64,000 nt of DNA from Xylaria sp. FL1777 (lineage: Eukaryota > Ascomycota > Sordariomycetes > Xylariales > Xylariaceae): the NCBI GenBank assembly GCA_022578965.1, contig MU400683.1:24236-88235 (forward strand), in the 5' to 3' direction. Position numbers and translations under genes: made by a program. Shown in pieces: positions 20,661-33,500 of the stretch (its first letter is position 1; each line of letters opens with the position of its first letter). The notes beneath the pieces were generated by a model. That model saw only the letters and a program-made list of their open reading frames with translations. It was not told the DNA's origin and did no database searches.

Positions 20661-22479
20661 AAGTATTGCTGCAATTATAGTTAATATGCTGTTTTTAACG
20701 ATTTTAAATCTTAATTTAGCATATAAATAATATTTATGCATTAATTTTTAATAGCGTTTATAAAGTAATACTTTGCTAACTATACTACAAACTTTTAAAG
20801 AGCTTTTATTATAAATATTAATTATATTTTTAAATAAGCAAATAGCTTTAATTAAGAAATTCTATTTTAGTACTACATTTAGCAAAAAGTAAAAACTCTT
20901 AATTATTACTAATAAAACTTAGCTTTAAACATTTTTTTAGCTTTTAAAAAAAGCACTACATTAAAAACTATTGTTATATTTTACGTTTATAAATTATTTT
21001 TTTTTATATAGCTTTTAAAAAGCTTTTAAAGCTAGCTTTAAAAATAGTACTGCTATAAAAAAGCATTTAAAGCTACTTTTTTGCTTACAAGCCTACAAAA
21101 AAAACAAAAATAATGCTTTTGCTTTTTTTATATTTTTTAGCTTTTTTATAATTGCTTTTATTTGCTATTATTATAACAACTTAAAAAATAAAAAAATTTA
21201 AATAGTTGCTTTAATAAAACGCTATAAAATTATTAATATATTTTTGTTTAGTAGCTATTTTAAAAACTTATTATATTAGTTTTTTATAGTTTACCTTTAT
21301 ACTAAGCTAAAATAAAACATATAGCTAATAATACTTTTTGCTTATAATTTCTTTAATATTATTTCTAAGGTTTTTTTATAGTTTGCTTATATATATATTT
21401 TTATGCTGTTTTTTTATTATTACTGTTATAATTTCTTTTATATGCCACTTTTTAGCTTTTAGTCCTTTGTTTTTTTTTTATTTTTGCTTTTTTTGCTTGT
21501 ACTTATAAGCTTTATTTTGTAGCATTTAATTGCTTTTTGTTTTTTCTTTTTTGTGTTTTTAGTTTTTAGTATTTTTATAATGCTTACGCTAATAAAAAAA
21601 AAAAAAAACAAACTATCTAAAGCTTTCGTTATTTTATTAAGCTTATGCTTAGCTTAATATATTAAACATACTACTACTAAGTTATTACTTTTTCTTTATA
21701 ATATAAACAAGCTTTAAAACTATATTATAAAGCTAATAGTAATTATAAACTTTAGGTGCTTTATTTACTAAAAGAAAAAATACGCAGCGCTAATAGTTAA
21801 GTAAAAAATAATAAGTAATATAAATAAGCTTATAACTAAGCTTATAGCTTGCTTAATAAAAATTTTCTTTAAAAGTAGCGCTATAACATAAAGCTATATT
21901 AACACTTAATAGTATTTTTACTAAGCATACTAACGATTTATTTTGTACTAAACCTTTGTATTTTCTTTTGTTTTTTTTACTATAATTACTATGTTTAATA
22001 CTGCTTTATTTACTGCTTATATTCTTGTAGTTATTACTTTTTTTTTACTTTTAATTAAAATAAAATTAGATTATATTTATTATTATAACAAAAAAAATAA
22101 TAACGCTTATTTTTAAGCAAAATGCTTATGCTAGCTAAAAAGCTAGCTATAGTAATAGTAACTTTAGTAAATATTTTTTTAGCTATAATTACCTTTTTTT
22201 TTTAAATAATGTTTGTTTTTTGTTATTTATTTATTTTAAGAGCACCTGTTTTAAAAAAGGCTAAATTTAATGCTAATATGTCTTTTCTTTAAACAATAAA
22301 ATACTATAGCATAAAGTAAAGCTAATTAAAAGAACTAAATTTTGGCTTTTTTTATACTTGCTTATACTAGAAATATTAGCAAAAACTTCTTTAGTACTAA
22401 TTTATGCATTTTTTTATTTATTTTCCCTTTATATATATTTTTTATATATATTTTTATATATAAATATGCATCTTTATAT
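20661..22479 (-). pseudogene. T-rich block, probable minus-strand transposon relic
   Basis: On the minus strand around 22325 to 21930 a Lys/Ile-rich frame runs with only TAA/TAG interruptions. It includes a Cys-containing piece (F-F-C-Y-N-N). Neither gag knuckle nor transposase can be claimed. Composition suggests coding on the minus strand. Confidence 0.3.
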
Positions 22480-22504
22480 ATATATATATACATATAAAAA
22501 CGTA

Positions 22505-22550
<46 letters not shown>
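22425..22550. repeat. (TA)n microsatellite
   Basis: An uninterrupted TA run at about 22506-22548 with imperfect TATATA stretches upstream. The 63-codon Ile/Tyr frame over it is a by-product. A (TA)n run occupies the matching position in the inverted copy at the window end. Confidence 0.85.
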
Positions 22551-22552
<2 letters not shown>

Positions 22553-23205
22553 CTTATTTATTTAATAAGGTTTTATTTTTTTGCTTTATTTACTTCTTTT
22601 TATTAAATTCTGTACTATATTATTTATTACGCACTATTTAATACTATATTTCTTAATTCTTTATAATAATGTTTTAGTAATATTTATTGCCTTTATTTAA
22701 CCATTTTTTCTAATATTTTTGCTGTTTTTTTATTTATTAGTGCAATAAAATATGCAGCTATAAAATAAGCTAAATAAGTATATAACCTTAGTATACTTTT
22801 TTGCTGCTAATTTTATATTGCAAAACTATTTTTTTTCTTTAAGCAAATATATTATACTTTAAATTCCTTTTTTTTTACTAAACCAGTTTTTTTTGCTAAA
22901 TACTTCGTTTTATTACGCTAAAATATTTACTTTATGCTAGTTAAACTTATTAGCAAATATTAAAACAAAAATATGCTATTATATAATTTTAGTTATTTTT
23001 ATAGCTTTATTGCTAGTTTTGCTTTTTTTTTTACTTGCATATATTTATACTTTTATACTTATATATTTAAGCATTAAGTTTTCTTTTTTTTTTTTTTTTT
23101 ACTTAAGCACGCATTTATATATTTTTTTTTTTTTAAATATTCTTTAATACTATACTTTGCTACTTATATATTCTTTTAAACAACTTTTTTATATTATGCA
23201 ACTTA
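22480..23205 (-). repeat. Dispersed repeat, inverse copy of 63262-64000
   Basis: The reverse complement aligns along its whole length with 63262-64000, including the T runs near 23080-23145 (A runs in the other copy), CATATTTTATTGCA-like words and the terminal (TA)n. It abuts the right arm of the inverted repeat at about 23205. No coding motif was recognised. Confidence 0.85.
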
Positions 23206-23208
23206 TAA

Positions 23209-23633
23209 AAATAACATTTTTTAACTTTTGCTAAAAAGTATTACTAGCGTTTATATATAATAAATGCCTTTAAACTTATGTATTTAAAGCAAAAGCACTT
23301 TTGTTTATTAATAACTAAAACAGCAACTATATTTAAAAAGCTATAATGCTTATAATATGCTAGTAAAGCTAGCTAAGCTAAAAATAAAAACATAAGCTTA
23401 CGTTTTTAATATATTTAAGTATTAAAAACTAGCTGCTATTTTTTGTAGCTTTAAAATTTAAGCAAGCTTTTTTAGCTTAGCTTTTATGTTCTAGAAGTAT
23501 AACTTTTTTACTAGCTATATTTTGCAATATAATGTTAATAGTATATTTAATATAGCTTATATACGTAAAGCTACTTAAATTATTATGTATTGTTTAGCTT
23601 TTAAGATTTAATAGCGTAGTATTAATACTTTAT
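23209..23633 (-). repeat. Right arm of the ~430-bp inverted repeat (empty-site copy)
   Basis: Its reverse complement matches 16607-17009 plus 19095-19121. At about 23230-23240 it lacks the 2.1-kb insertion and has only one copy of the TTTAG target (on its reverse strand). It contains more C and G than the left arm at several sites. Confidence 0.85.
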
Positions 23634-24921
23634 AACTTTTTGCTGAATTTTTTACGGCTTATATAAACTAAAAACAAAAACTAAAGCTAATTTTTACAGA
23701 AAACGCGCTTTATGCTTGCTTTAGCTTTGCTTAGTTTACTACTAACTAATATTTTTAAAACTTTATAGCTTAAATAAATAAGAACTTTAGCAATGTATTA
23801 CTAATAGTGCTCTTTTATATAGCTATTACTTTTTTTGCTTGCTATATTAACAACTTACTGCTTTTTTTAAATATTTGCTAATTAAGCTATCTTAAATTTA
23901 CTAGTATTTAATTCTTTATATATTATAACTTTTAAAACATTATTATATATTTTAATTAAGCAACTTAAATGCTTTATTATTTGCTTAATAAGTTTATTTT
24001 GCTTTATAATTACTACTTAGTTATTTTTTAATACTTAACTACTGCTATATACTTAGCTGCTGCTATATTTTTAGCTAGCTAAATTTGTTTTACTTTTTAT
24101 AATTAATAGCTAAGCAAAATAATTTTTTTTTATATATTATATACTATTAAGAAATATAGCTAACTAAGCTTTTTTTGTTAAGCTAAAGCAACTAAAGCTA
24201 TTAATTATGTTCTGTTTTATTAGTTTAGTTTACTATTTGCTTTAGTTCTTACATAAAAAAATGCATAAAAAAAGTAGAAAAAAGCAACAAAATTAAGTAA
24301 GCTTTTAAACTATGTTTGTTTTTATTTACAAGTTTATAAAACTTAGAGGTTTTTAAAGCGTATATATTAGTAGCATTAAGTAATAAAAAAAATAAGCTAA
24401 TTCTTTATATTACGTTATGTTTATTTTGTTTTTTACTAAAGCAAAAAACTATAAAGTTAGCTTTTTTTATAATATAATGTTTATTTTTATTATTTATTTT
24501 TACTAAAAACTTATATATACTAAAATGCTACATAACTAAAAAGTTAATTTAATGTTCTAAGTTTTATAAAAAACTGTACTAACTATTATATATTATAACT
24601 GTTTATTAAAGCAAACATATAACTATAAAGCCTTACTGCTAAGTAGCTTTTTTTATATTATTTTATAGTTAATAGTGCTATATATTTGTTTTATTATTAT
24701 TTTATGTTTTGTTTTTCTTTTAATAGCTTTAGGTTAAAACTTTTATAATTATAGCTTTTTTAAAACTTAGAACAATTTTTATATTACTAAAGTTAAAGCT
24801 ATAGCATTATGCTTATAATTTACTATTTATTTTTTTTAATAGTAATTATATTTCTTATAAAAGCTTATTATATACTTAAAGATTTATAAAGTTTTTTTTT
24901 TTTAGTAAACTATATACTTTT
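23634..24921 (-). other. T-rich mutated DNA, no recognisable feature
   Basis: Short TAGCTA-type words and T runs only. No coding relic was identified on either strand. Confidence 0.4.
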
Positions 24922-25077
24922 AAACGCTTATGCTTTTTTATTCGTTTTTGTTTTTTTTTTAAAGCTTTATATACTTTATTAGTTCTTGCTTTGCTTTAAA
25001 ACGCCTTATATACTTTATTAGTTTTTGTTCTTTTTTTAAAAGCTTTATATATTTTATTTATATTTTTGTTTTTTTTA
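24922..25077 (-). repeat. 39-bp tandem repeat, four units, in frame on the minus strand
   Basis: Units start at about 24922, 24961, 25000 and 25039. The period of 39 is 13 codons. On the minus strand three units read as variants of a Lys/Gln-rich 13-residue motif of the form K-x-x-Q-x-x-I-K-x-x-K-x-x, suggesting a repetitive basic helix in a former protein. Confidence 0.65.
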
Positions 25078-26060
25078 TAAAGCTTTTTTTTTTTTTTTAA
25101 GAAGAGTTTTTTACTATAACGTTATTTTTTTTATATGTTTTTATTATTGTTATTTTTAAAAAAAAAAAATTAATAGCGCTATAATACCTTTTATAATTTG
25201 TTTAGTTGCTTTTTTATTACATTAGCTACTTTTAAGTTCTTTTTAGTTTATAGCAGCTTAGCTACAAAGCTTTTTTATAGCTGCTTTTTTTTCTTTTATA
25301 GTAAGTTATAATATAAAACTACATATTAAAAGGTTTTCTTTCTTTTTATGCATTTATAAAAAGGCATAAAAAAGCTTAAAACCTTTTTTTTATGTAAAAA
25401 TGCTTTTAAACCTATTTTCTTAGTATACATTTATATTATTACAGCTGCTTTATGCTTTAATAGCTTATTATACTTCTTAAAAGCTTTATTTTTGCTAAAC
25501 TTTTGTTTAGCTATAGCTAAGTAGCTACTGCTTGTTTTAATTTAGATTTACGTACTTATTTATTTTTTTTTAAACGCAATTTTAAGTTTTCTTTTTTTTA
25601 ACTATTTTTTTAGCTAAAAGTTCAGTTTTAACGTTAAATCTTCTTTAGCTATACTTTTTTTATTGCTTATAAGTTTGCTTTTAAGTTAGTTTTTAGCCTT
25701 TTAAGTTCTTACGTCCTAAATAAAAGTTTTAATCTTTATTATTACTTATTAAATTAATTCCTTTATAGCTAAGCTTTTTATATAATGCTTATAAGTAACA
25801 AAAAAATACTAGCTAGCTTGTTTTTATTAAAGCTTGCTTATTATATAAGCTAATAAGCAAGCTTTTTTGCTTTGCTTAATTATTTGCGCTTTTTTTGCTT
25901 TAGCATAAAAAGTATTAACGTTTTTATTTTTGTTTTTAATATAAAAGCTATATAAGCTTTAGCTCTTTTTTTTTGCTTTTTTTTATTAGCTGCTATATGT
26001 TTTTTCTTTTTTTTATTTTTTTTTAAAGAACATTTATATTTTTAATTTTTTAAGGTTTAT
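25078..26060 (-). pseudogene. Minus-strand degenerate reading frame next to the 39-bp repeats
   Basis: From about 25600 to 25140 the minus strand gives a long Lys/Ala/Gln-rich reading broken by TAA/TAG. It may belong to the same former protein as the 13-residue repeats. The family is unknown. Confidence 0.3.
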
Positions 26061-27769
26061 AGCAATACGTAATTAAGTATTTTAGTAGCTAAAACAATAA
26101 TACGTGTACTAAATAAGTTAAGCTAACTTATAACATAAAAAAACTTTAGCTTAAGTTTGTTATTAATAGGTTTGCTTAAAATAACGTGCTTTTTAATAAT
26201 AAACGCGTTTATATTATGTTTAAAAGTTAAGCAAATAAGCATAAAAGCAAGGCTATTGCTTAGCTTATAGTTTTAAAGCTTTAAAAAAAGAGGTATTTTA
26301 ACGTATAATCTTTATAGTAAAGCATACGTTATAATAACGTTTAAAAGGAGCAAAAAAAGCTATAGCTTAAGTGCTGCAAGCTTTATATGCTAATAGCTAA
26401 TAGCACAAATCTTTTATGCATAACTAATTATTTTTATGCAATTTTAAAATAATAGTAGGTTATATAAATATAATAGCTAATATAATTATTGCTATAAAAA
26501 AAGCTAAACTTTATTGTTAATATATAGCTTTTTAAAGATTATATATAAACGTAAAAATTAAAACAGAACTATTATAGTTCTTTATTTAAGCAAATAAAAT
26601 AGAAGTATTAAAAAGTAAGTAAAATGTATGTGCAACAGCTAAAAAAAAAAAAGAGCAAAAATAAAAATATATCTAGGTATACAAAAGTAAGCAACCTAGC
26701 TAAATAAAAACAACTAATATAGCTATTTAAGCTTGCGTAAAAAGATTAGCTATAAGTAAACAACAAATAAGCTAAAAATATAATTAATATGCTTTATTAT
26801 ATTTAGTAGTTCTATAATAAGTTTTATTAATATAAGTAATTGTTATAAAACAACGCTGTTATTATAAAATTAATAATAATAGTATATATTACACTTAATA
26901 TAACAATAATTGTTTTAAAAATACAGGTTTTAATTAAGTAAAATAAATCAAAGTATACTTACTATCTTTTTTATTTATTAATCTTATTATATATTATTTT
27001 TTTAACTTTTAGTAAAATTTACAGCAAAATATATAGCTGCTTGCTTAAAAACTACTATTGTAAGTAAGTATATAGCTATATTTAAGTATAAAAACTAATT
27101 TTTAAACTATTATTTTATATAGCATAGCAAAGCACTAAAGTATAGTAGCAAGCAATAAAAAAAAAAGCTAAAAATAAGTTTTATTAGCTATATATTCTCC
27201 TAATGTTTTTAAACAACTTAAAAGATTATATAATGCAAAATATAGTATTAATAGCAGCAAAAATATATATATAAAACTAAAGAAAAAATAAAAAAAAAGT
27301 TATTAAAAAGCTTAATAAAATTAATATTTTAAAACATTAGTTTAATAGCATTGTTTATATTTAACATATTTTTAATAGTATAATAGCAAATCAAAAAAAA
27401 TAAATATTTTTTTTTTTTAATCTGTTTTAAAGCTTTATATAACTTAAAATATATATTATAATAGTTTAGCTTTGTTAACTTAATAAATATATAATAAAAT
27501 ATATTTTAAGAATAGTTTTAAAACTTATATAAAAAGTTAAATATACTAGTGTAAATGCAGCTAAATGCAAATAAATATAAGCAAAAACAAAGTTAAAAGT
27601 AAACAGTGGTATTATATTATATAAAATAAATAGCAGTATAGCTATAATAATAATATATAACAAGATTTTATAATTTTTTTTAATATAACTTAACAAGCAA
27701 AAAATAAAATTTATAGCTTAAAAAAAAAAACATTTATTAATTTATGCTAAAATATAACAAAAAAATCCA
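26061..27769 (+). other. Mutated DNA, changing to A-rich on the + strand
   Basis: A + strand frame around 26345-26790 is coherent with RIP-type stops, but I cannot name it. The 73-codon minus frame at 27475-27696 is hydrophobic and AT-driven and is not called a gene. Confidence 0.3.
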
Positions 27770-28270
27770 TTATTTTTCCTTTTTAACTATTGCTTTTTTC
27801 TTATAGGCCTTTAAAATACTATGTTTTAAGCAACGCGTAATTATAAACAATATATTATTTTCTATACTTTTATTAGTTATATAAGCCCTTTTATAAAAAT
27901 TATATATAAAAGTAATAGCTTTATTATTATTATTTTTATTTAAAGCTAAATTAAGGTTAATATTATTTCTATTAATTATTTTTAAATTAATAAACTAAGT
28001 TAAAAATGCTAAAGTATTTATATTAGTAATATCAAAAAATAGTGTTATATTTAAAACATTTATTGTTAATATTATTGTTTTAATAAAGCTTTAACTAAAA
28101 AGTATGCAAAAAACACTTTTAGTTTTAGCATTAATTATATTTCTGTTTTTAGAAATAAAGTACTTAAAAAGTATTAGTATAATAAGCAACTAAATAATAA
28201 ATAAGCTTTTATTAATAGATTTTGCAATCTAAGAAGTATAAAGCAAAGTTTTAGTTTCTAAGTTAGCTAT
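27770..28270 (-). pseudogene. Degenerate open frame of unknown family
   Basis: The minus strand reads about 165 codons with four internal stops, all TAG or TAA, ending at TAA 27770-27772. The C-terminal part is basic (A-Y-K-K-K-A-I-V-K-K-E-K) and the middle holds N-I-N-T-L-A-F-L-T followed by N-L-N-L-A-L. The low stop density compared with other frames suggests a real former gene, most likely a transposon protein. No family is recognised. Confidence 0.4.
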
Positions 28271-30239
28271 GTTTTTTTTAATAGTAGTTATAGTTATATT
28301 AGTATGCTTTAATGCTATAATAAATGCTAATTGTTTTTAAATATGCTTTTAGCAATATAATAGTAATAAACCGGCTGCAAACAGCAAACCTAGCTCTTTA
28401 GTGCTAGCAAACTTAATTATATTAGCTATAATATAAAATATAAAGTTCTTTTTATTTTTACTAGTAATAAAAGTTATTAAGTTTATATCTTTAATATTTA
28501 AGTCTTTTTTATTGCAATTAGTAAAATTAATAATATTTATTATATTAATGTACTAGTAGCAAATTATATTACTAAGTACCTTTTTAGCAATATGTTATAC
28601 TAAGCTAAGCATATAAATTAAAGCTAACATTAGTACTTATTGTTTTTTGTTAACTTTAGTTAAAATAATAACAACTGTAAAAGCAAAAATTAAACCTTTA
28701 GTCCTTAGGTTATACTACAAAAAACAAATAAAAAAAAAAATTAATGCTTTTTGTTTTTATTCTTAAGTAAGTTAAATATATATATAATTTATAACACTAG
28801 TTATAGTTACTACAAAAGACTAATGCTAATTTAAATCGTTTTATTTAATACTAAAAATAAATATACTAAGTTTTATAAAGATTTTTAAACAATTTAGAAT
28901 ATTACTTATTAATACAGTGTTTTTATTAGTTTTAAGGTAATTTGTTTAAAATAAAGGTTAATACAAGCAAAAAAAAACGCATTACAATATATTAAGCTGC
29001 TTACTATAGTTATTTTACGTTAGTATATGCTTAACTAAACAAAAATAGTATTACATGCTAAAGCACTATATTAACTAATAACTGTTTTTAAGTAGCTAGC
29101 AAACTTAAGTTTTATATTATACTTCGTATTTAAGTAGTTTTATATATTATAAGTTATATTATTAAACCGGCTTACTATTATAAAAAATAAAGGAAATAAT
29201 AAAACATAGTTATAACTTATAAAAAAAAAAGATTAGTTGCGTTAAATTTGTGCTTTTAAATCTATAATAAAGTTTAAAATATCTAATAAAAAAAAATAAA
29301 AGCTATAATAAAAGGTGTAAAAAAAGCAATAAAGAAATTATTATATAATATAATTATCTTTAAAAAAGCTATTTAATATAAGTATATATATATATATATA
29401 CGCGTATAATACTTATTAAAAAAATAAAAGCATACTAAAAATTATACTTTAAAACTGCTAAGCATAGTATACTAAGTATAAAGCTAAAAGTTTAGCAAAT
29501 AAATTAATAAAACTAGTTCTATAGATTTTAAGAAGATTTAAGGGCTATAACCTTAACATAATATTTTATAAACCTTAGTAAAAAAACATTAAACCACTTT
29601 TTTAAATTTTTAAGCAGCTAAAAAAAAATTAAAGTATAAACTATAATAAAAGTGCTAATTATGCATAATATTTTACTTTTTATAAAGCTAAAACATTAGC
29701 TATTATTAAGCTACTTATAACGTTTTAGTTTTAAATTAAATAAACATTTTTAACTAGGTTTAATCTATTATTAAGTGTTAAAATTGCTATATATATTAGT
29801 AAAGCTTTATAATAGTTTAGTTTACTAGTTACTAGCTTAATTAATTATTTTAAGAACACTTTATATAGATTTATAAAATTAGTTATGTAGTATTAAGCCA
29901 CTCTTAAAAATATAGTTAAGCAATAAATACTTATAAATGCTATAATGCAATTATATAAAAAGTAACCAACCTAAAGGGTAAAAATTATAACTTAAAACAA
30001 AACTAATAAAAATAAACAAAAAAAAAACAGAAAAAAATAAAACAAAGCAATAATGCTTATGCTACTACTATTTAAAAAGCTTATATAAAGTAAACAAATT
30101 AAACTATTAGTAAAATTCATTACTATATAAAAATATATTATAATAGCTTTTATAAATTTATAAACCTTAAAACTTTTCTTTTATTAAAACTTATAGATTT
30201 AATATTATATAATATATAATTAAAATTTAACTGCAAATA
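28271..30239. other. Mutated DNA without identified genes
   Basis: It contains a short TA microsatellite with a CGCG core at 29381-29404 and dispersed A runs. No coding relic is named. Confidence 0.35.
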
Positions 30240-30250
30240 TAATGCATAAA

Positions 30251-30570
30251 TAGCACGTGCTATTTTATAGTATTATTTTACTAAAGAATTAACTTTTAAA
30301 CATTAAATTAAGCACTAGTAATATATAAGTATATTAAAACAATAAAACAAAAAGCATTAATTTTTTTTTTTTTTTTTTAGAAAATCTAACTATAAACGTT
30401 AAGCATTATTAGCATATACTATATTATAATCCTATACCTAGTAGCATATGCTATTTTGTAGCTCTATTTTACTTAGTAGCACGTGCTATTTTGTAGTTTT
30501 ATACTTAGCAGCGCGTGCTATTTTATAGTTCTATTATAACAATAAAACAGAAAACATTAAATTTTTTATT
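30251..30570. repeat. Repeats with palindromic TAGCACGTGCTA cores
   Basis: Four copies of a palindromic core followed by ATTTT(A/G)TAG occur at 30251-30262, 30442-30453, 30477-30488 and 30509-30520. The last three are 32-35 bp apart. The centres are CACGTG, CATATG, CACGTG and GCGCGTGC. A following AATAAAACA(A/G)AAA(A/G)CATTAA block occurs at about 30340 and 30541, so part of the array is a larger duplication. Confidence 0.75.
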
Positions 30571-33500
30571 ACTTACTTATTGTTTAAAAATAAATTAGCA
30601 CTTCTTTATTGTTTTTTATTTCTTTAATTTAGAAGATCTAAAAGCTACAAAACTATACTATGCTAAATGTAATTTATTAACTATGTTATCTTTAAGGATC
30701 TTAAGCACAGGATTAATATTAGCATATATTATTATAATACTAAAAGCATATCTGGTAAATTTTAGGTTTAAAAAAACAACAAGTTAAAACTAGATTAATC
30801 CTAGTATTTAAGTTAAAAAATCTGCATTAAAGGTTATAAATAGTTTTACTTTTTAAGCTTTTTTTATAACTAAAGTTAGGCTTTTAAAAGCTACAATAAC
30901 AATTAAAACATAAAAAAGGTATAAAGTTTAATTAAATAGCTTTAAGGGTTATTTTGTTCATATATTATTAGCAATAAAATCATATAAAATATTATACTTA
31001 ATTAAGCAATAGTTAATTAATTATATAATTAACTACATTAATATAAATAATTTTATTTAGCTAATATTTTAAAAAGTTTAAATAAATAATTGCTATTGTT
31101 TAAATATTATTAAGTAGTTATATATTTTATATTAAATACTTTAATAATAAAGTTAAAAAAACATAAGTGTTGTTTTACGTTTAAAAAAAGTCAAAGTATA
31201 GTTTTATTAAAACCTGTTTATTTTTATATATTTATGCCTTATATTACTATATAATATAAAGGGTTTTATAAAGCAATAAATAGCTAATAAATCATTTCGA
31301 ATATAAAAGCATATAAAGCTATAAATTAAACTAGGTTTTCTAAAAGAATTTAGAACTACGCTAATAAATGTTTTTTTGTTTAAATTTAAACGTTGCTTAC
31401 TTTTAGGTTTATTGCTTAAATACTAAGATTTTATAGCTTAACTATTTAAACATGATTTAAATAGCTATTGCATTTTTAAACTTGGTTTAGTGTTATACTA
31501 TAGCTATTTTAAATTAAAGTATTAATACTATTAAACTTAGCGTATTTTTTATAAGTAACAAAAACTATAAAAATGCTATATAAAAATAATTTATATTACA
31601 TTTAATTCTTAATAAAAGTAATTAATATATAACTGTTTTTTTTTCTTATTATATAATATTAATTTAATTACTACTTATATAACTAGCATAATGCTTTACT
31701 AAAAAACTAGTTGTAATATTTTTGTTGTTTAAACTTTGGACTTTTTTTAGTTTAATAACTTATTGCAACATAATAATCTATAGATATTTTTGCAACAGTT
31801 TACCTAAAATATAGGTCTTTAATGCCTTTAGATTTGCTAGTACATAAATTATTAATATAAAAAAGCAGACTTTAAATACTTTTAATTTTATAGCGTAGCT
31901 TACTAATCGTTTAATTCTTTAGAATTAATTAAACAAATTTGTTTTATTTATAAGTTTTAAACTATAAAAACAAATGCGTTTTGCGTTATTTTTATTTCTT
32001 ACAGCTAAAAGTTTTTTCTTGTTTAATTTATTAATAACGTTTAATATAACTTTAACTTTTTTATTGCTAAACTTGCTTCTTTATTATTATATAATGTTTT
32101 ATTTTGCCTTAAAAAATAATGTTAGTTAAAAAAACTCTAAATTATTAGTAATTATTATGCTAAATAAAACAGTATTAAAATTTAATATGTTTAGTTTTAA
32201 AACAATTCTTTTGTAAAGTTTTATATAATAACTATTTTATAGTACAACTTTTTATTAAAATTGCTTATAAAAAAATTAAAGTTTTGCTTTAATACATAAA
32301 TGCTATAAAAAAAAAGTACAAATATTGTAAACTACTTAGTACTAGTTTTAATTAGTATAAACTAGTTTAACTTAATTATTAAGCAAAGATTATTTAACGC
32401 GCGTAAAATGTTATAAATAATACTTATCTTTCTTTTAATTTTTGCGTTATTTGCTAATAATATTTATGCAATAATTTAATGCGCTAAATTAACTAAGTTA
32501 ATAATACTAATTTAAACTAAAATAAAAATTTTGCAAAGGTTATTTAATACTGCTTATGTTTTTTACGTACTATAAAAACTAAAAAGCAGCTTATATAAAT
32601 ATGCTTATTTTGCATTAAATTTATTAATGCTAAGCAAATATTAAAGTGTGCTATAGCTAATTATTTTAATATAAGCTATTTTTATTAATATTTTAAAAAG
32701 CTATATTATTTTAGTTTTATGAAAAAACAATTAATCTTTTTGTATATTTTGTACAGATATATCATTAAGTTTTATGCTAAAGATTAAAAACAACTAGCAA
32801 ATATTTATTGCTAATTAAAAGAACAAATTACAGTTTAAAAACAAAATGTTTTATATATTGCTACTGCTTTGCTTTACACAGTTTCTAGTTTACGTAATAT
32901 TATCTAAGTTTTTTAAATAAATACTATAAGGCCTAAACTATAAAATGCTAAAAATTTACTATATATATATTATTAATAAGTTATAAATGCTTTAGCTTAG
33001 TTAAAAGTTAATAATTTATTATATATAAATATTTTTATTAATAATATAATGTTAGCTAGTTTTCTAGTTAACAATATACTACTATTATTAATAAATAAAA
33101 TATATATTTTTACTAAAGAAAATTTTAACATTACTTAAGCAAACTATATAACTAACTAAAACTTTATTTTTAGTATACTAATTAAACAACTATAAAGCTT
33201 TTAATATGTTTTTAGCACTAAGCAATAGTAGTAGCCTAGCTTAATAAAACAAAATAATTTAATAAAGTTTAATATATCTGCAGTATTTAACAAAAATAAA
33301 AATATCTAAAGAATTAGTATTAATAAAAACGCTATTTTAAAGATTAAAAGAACTATATTAAGCATAAGTTTTTGCAGCGCTACTTTACTTAAAAGTAGTA
33401 TTAATACTGCTTATTTTATAACAAAAACTGTTAATTTTGCTAAAGTTAATAATATAAAATATTTTAAAATATAGTAATATACTAGCTTTATTAACTACTT

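Noticed and set aside
22358..22549. 63-codon + strand frame ending in Ile/Tyr repeats
   Set aside because: Its second half is a translated TA microsatellite.
27475..27696. 73-codon minus frame as a small membrane protein gene
   Set aside because: Its hydrophobicity follows from AT richness; there is no similar copy, no context and no start signal.
30251..30570. CRISPR-like array of palindromic repeats
   Set aside because: The palindromic cores are short and the intervals are themselves repeated and not unique spacers.
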